Origin: Sulfurospirillaceae bacterium
Lineage (GTDB): Bacteria; Campylobacterota; Campylobacteria; Campylobacterales; Sulfurospirillaceae
Length of the DNA stretch: 9,001 nucleotides
Assembly (NCBI GenBank): GCA_028705785.1
Contig: JAQWCT010000099.1
Location: 1-9,001, forward strand
Direction: 5' to 3'
Below the pieces are notes generated by a model, which saw only the letters and a program-made list of their open reading frames with translations, was not told the origin of the DNA and ran no database searches. Below are positions 6,723 to 9,001 of this stretch, piece after piece; the stretch's first letter is position 1; every line of letters begins with the position of its first letter. Both the position numbers and the translations under genes were made by a program.

Positions 6723-8669
6723 ATGAATCATATCTTGAAAATCATCTTGATGTATATAGCAATGTTTGTAGCCTTAGCTCTTTTTTGGTTTTGGATGGCA
6801 AAACCTTCAAGTGAACTTATCTCGCTAGAACCCAATGTCAAATTACAATGCCTCTCTTACGCCCCTTTTGGAAAAGATGAATCGCCTTTTGACTTTGACA
6901 GAGGATTAAAACTCTCCAAAGAGCGTATCGATAAAGACTTGGAACTGTTGGCAAAATACACCAGTTGTATCCGCACTTATTCAAGTACGGGATTGGAGGA
7001 TATTCCTGCTCTTGCTCGCAAACATGGTTTGAATATGTGGCTTGGGGCTTGGGTGAGTAGCGATCCAGTCTTAACCAAAAAAGAGATAGCCAATATGATT
7101 GCGTTGGCAAAAGCCAATGCTGATATTATCGAAACGGTTGTTGTCGGAAATGAAGCGCTTTTAAGACGAGAAGTGAGCGCACCTCAGTTGGTGGCGTATA
7201 TCGAAGAAGTCAAAAAAGCACTCCCAAAGATGACCGTTACTTACGCTGATGTGTGGGAGTTTTGGAATCAACACCCTGAAGTTGCCCCTGCGGTGGATCG
7301 TGTGACGATACACATTTTGCCTTACTGGGAAGATAAACCCATCGGTGTGGAGCATGCACTCTTACATGTAAAGAATATTCGTAAACTCATGATGGAAAAA
7401 ATCCCTGATAAAGAGATTGTTATTGGTGAAACGGGGTGGCCAAGTGAGGGTAGAATGCGTGAGCGAGCTCTTCCAAGTCCGCTCTCTCAGGCGATTTTTG
7501 TACGAGGTTTTGTCCAAATGGCTGAAACTGAGGGGTGGAAGTATAACTTCATTGAGGCATTTGACCAGCCGTGGAAACGCATTAGCGAGGGCGCTGTGGG
7601 TGGATATTGGGGGTTGTTTGATGCCAATAGGGCTGACAAACATGTTTTGCATGGCTATGTTTCTGATTTTCCTAATGCCCTTTGGCTGTTTGCGGCAAGT
7701 TTTATCCTCTCGCTGGTGGGCGGAATTTTACTTCTTATAGAGGAGAGTTGTTCGTGTAAAAAGTCTCCTTATCTGTTTGTAACACTTTTTTTTGTTTCGA
7801 TTGCTTTAGTGTGGCAAGCTAATGCTTATCTTCTTACATGTAGAAATTATTTTGAATATGGTTGGGCGATTATTTCGTTAATTGTAGCGTTTGCATTATG
7901 GGTGAAGTTGGTTTCTTTTATTGTCAAAGATGAGACAACTAAACGAGGTTCTATGAGTGGTGCTATTGGTGTTTTACTGCGCCAAATGTCATGGAGCGAA
8001 ACTTCAAAGGAAGACTTTTTGCATCTTTTTGCGGTGAGCATTACGCTTATGGCTGCGATTGGCTTGACTTTTGATGGCAGATATCATAACTTCGAGATAG
8101 GAACACTGGGTATTATCGCGGTAGTTTATGCAGGGTTTTTTGCCACCGATGCGCATTTTAATGAAAACAGTGTGATTGAAAAAATGAGTGGTCTGATACT
8201 GTTTATTGCGTCTTTATTGGTGCTTTTGCATGAAAGTGGCCGAAATACTTATGCACTCAATTGGTCTGTAATGGTCTTTGTTTTAGGGATTACGCTATGG
8301 GTTTCTAATGAGCGATTTTGTGGGTTTACGAAGACACTTTTGGTGCTTATCGCCAGTGGATTTGCTTTTTGGGCGATTAAGGAAAATATCTATGTCAAAG
8401 AGTCTTTAGTTGAGGTGTGTGCGCTGAGCCCCAATAGTTTTATTTGTCAAATTCGTTTTTGGCTTGGAAAGATTATTTACCTCAATGTTGCAGGTTGGGC
8501 TGGACTTGGTTTTGCGCTTCTTGGCATTTTGGGAAGAAGTTATTTTCTTGCACTCATTGCGATGGTCTTAGGTCTTTTTTGTCTTTTAACTTTTAGTGGA
8601 ACTCTCGGGGCAGTCGTATTTGTGCTTGGTTGGTGGGTTGTTGGATATAAGATTAATCATAAAATTTAG
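6723..8669 (+). CDS. GH17-type beta-1,3-glucan hydrolase/transglycosylase fused to a polytopic membrane domain
   Basis: Predicted inner-membrane enzyme that cuts, branches or rearranges a beta-glucan in the periplasm. The 648 residues comprise an N-terminal membrane anchor (about 7-26), a glycoside hydrolase family 17 domain (about 40-312) and about eleven hydrophobic helices (roughly 319-642). Both catalytic acids are visible: the acid/base E144 in VVVGNEALLRREV and the nucleophile E236 in IVIGETGWPS. Other family features are SYAPFG (45-50), IRTYSS (83-88) and FIEAFDQPWK (276-285). GH17 domains with membrane helices are known from proteobacterial beta-glucan synthesis (NdvC type), often near or fused to a GT2 synthase; none is seen here. 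The gene is transcribed divergently from gnnB and ends in TAG 47 bases before alaS. Substrate and product are inferred; the helical domain matches nothing I recognise. Confidence 0.82.
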   Translation: MNHILKIILMYIAMFVALALFWFWMAKPSSELISLEPNVKLQCLSYAPFGKDESPFDFDRGLKLSKERIDKDLELLAKYTSCIRTYSSTGLEDIPALARKHGLNMWLGAWVSSDPVLTKKEIANMIALAKANADIIETVVVGNEALLRREVSAPQLVAYIEEVKKALPKMTVTYADVWEFWNQHPEVAPAVDRVTIHILPYWEDKPIGVEHALLHVKNIRKLMMEKIPDKEIVIGETGWPSEGRMRERALPSPLSQAIFVRGFVQMAETEGWKYNFIEAFDQPWKRISEGAVGGYWGLFDANRADKHVLHGYVSDFPNALWLFAASFILSLVGGILLLIEESCSCKKSPYLFVTLFFVSIALVWQANAYLLTCRNYFEYGWAIISLIVAFALWVKLVSFIVKDETTKRGSMSGAIGVLLRQMSWSETSKEDFLHLFAVSITLMAAIGLTFDGRYHNFEIGTLGIIAVVYAGFFATDAHFNENSVIEKMSGLILFIASLLVLLHESGRNTYALNWSVMVFVLGITLWVSNERFCGFTKTLLVLIASGFAFWAIKENIYVKESLVEVCALSPNSFICQIRFWLGKIIYLNVAGWAGLGFALLGILGRSYFLALIAMVLGLFCLLTFSGTLGAVVFVLGWWVVGYKINHKI

Positions 8670-8679
8670 TGTTTTTAGA

Positions 8680-8685
8680 TAAAAT
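8680..8685 (+). promoter_or_regulatory. Possible -10 element for alaS
   Basis: TAAAAT in TTAGATAAAATAATAG lies 31 bases before the alaS ATG, inside the 47-bp gap after the GH17 gene, with an upstream T run (8672-8676). It would allow alaS to be transcribed independently of the gene before it. The evidence is one hexamer plus spacing; readthrough from the GH17 gene is equally possible, as no terminator is seen in the gap. Confidence 0.35.
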
Positions 8686-8716
8686 AATAGAATTTTAATC
8701 ACAGTAGGATAATTGT

Positions 8717-9001
8717 ATGGATGTTAGGGCAGAATTTTTAAAGTTTTTTGAACAAAAAGGGCACAAGATTATCGAGAGTTCTCCTCTTGTTCCTGATGAT
8801 GCAACGCTGTTGTTTGCCAATGCTGGTATGGTTCCTTTTAAGAGTGTTTTTACAGGTGAAATTCCTCGTCCTAATCCTCCTCGTGCTACGACATGTCAAA
8901 CATGTATTCGTGCAGGTGGAAAACATAATGACTTAGACAATTTCGGTTATACAGCACGCCATCATACTTTTTTTGAAATGCTGTGAAACTTCTCGTTTGG
9001 G
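8717..9001 (+). CDS. alaS: Alanyl-tRNA synthetase, 5' part, interrupted by an in-frame TGA at codon 90
   Basis: Class II enzyme that charges tRNA-Ala; essential. AGGA (8706-8709) lies 7 bases before the ATG. The visible N-terminus matches the family closely: AEFLKFFEQKGHKI (5-18), LLFANAGMVPFK (31-42), then the ATP-binding motif 2 region RATTCQTCIRAGGKHNDLDN (56-75) and YTARHHTFFEML (78-89). Family members continue as GNFSFGD. Here codon 90 (8984-8986) is TGA, and the next codons AAC TTC TCG TTT GGG encode NFSFG, so the frame is intact and only the glycine codon is altered (GGA to TGA is one base). As written, the open frame ends after 89 residues, far short of the usual 850 or so. Possible causes are a sequence error near the window end, a real nonsense mutation, or recoding. 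The 3' part lies outside. Confidence 0.9.

Noticed and set aside
7417..7740. 107-codon plus-strand frame inside the GH17 gene, and antisense frames at 6838-7110 and 7362-7652
   Set aside because: All overlap the catalytic domain of a well-supported gene in other frames and have no ribosome site or recognisable motif.
8984..8986. TGA in alaS as a selenocysteine codon
   Set aside because: The family has glycine here in a structural motif, there is no cysteine homologue at the site, and too little downstream sequence is present to show a SECIS element.
8717..9001. Genome-wide UGA-to-glycine code in this organism
   Set aside because: Only one such codon occurs while the other nine genes are read full length with the standard code and look like Campylobacterota; kept only as an unlikely alternative.

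Overview
The window looks like a chromosomal segment of a flagellated Campylobacterota (epsilonproteobacterial) bacterium. It is AT-rich, its protein sequences are of that type, and two gene blocks match arrangements I recall from Campylobacter and Helicobacter: flgB-flgC-fliE-pbp (with ftsW next door, as in Helicobacter) and hemH-gnnA-gnnB beside alaS (as in C. jejuni). A free-living relative such as Sulfurospirillum is plausible, but the genus cannot be fixed from the sequence alone.

Layout. Positions 1-484 (minus) hold the first 161 codons of ftsW, which runs off the left edge. A 134-bp divergent intergenic region follows, with a very good sigma-54 promoter (GG 568-569, GC 580-581). Positions 619-3655 (plus) carry flgB, flgC, fliE and a class B penicillin-binding protein (FtsI type), tightly packed and apparently one transcription unit. 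This unit converges on a minus-strand operon, and the two end stop codons share the tetramer TTAA at 3652-3655. That operon reads gnnB (6588-5497), gnnA (5496-4591), hemH (4587-3652): an aminotransferase and a dehydrogenase predicted to make the 2,3-diamino sugar nucleotide for amide-linked lipid A, then ferrochelatase. A second divergent region (6589-6722) has promoter-like boxes in both directions and a perfect 18-bp palindrome between them. To its right, plus strand 6723-8669 encodes a 648-residue membrane protein with a periplasmic glycoside hydrolase family 17 domain and about eleven C-terminal membrane helices. The window ends in the 5' part of alaS (8717 onward).

Theme and main oddities. 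Most genes serve the cell envelope: septal peptidoglycan (FtsW, FtsI), the flagellar rod that crosses it, lipid A backbone sugars, and a probable periplasmic beta-glucan enzyme. The strongest anomaly is an in-frame TGA at codon 90 of alaS, exactly where the family has a conserved glycine, with the reading frame intact on the other side. It is most simply a one-base GGA-to-TGA change or sequence error, but it deserves checking because alaS is essential. Second is the palindromic octamer TACATGTA, which occurs five times between 3961 and 7842, once as the core of the 18-bp intergenic palindrome. I see no mobile elements, CRISPR arrays, tRNAs or rRNAs, and no stretch over 300 bases without a gene.
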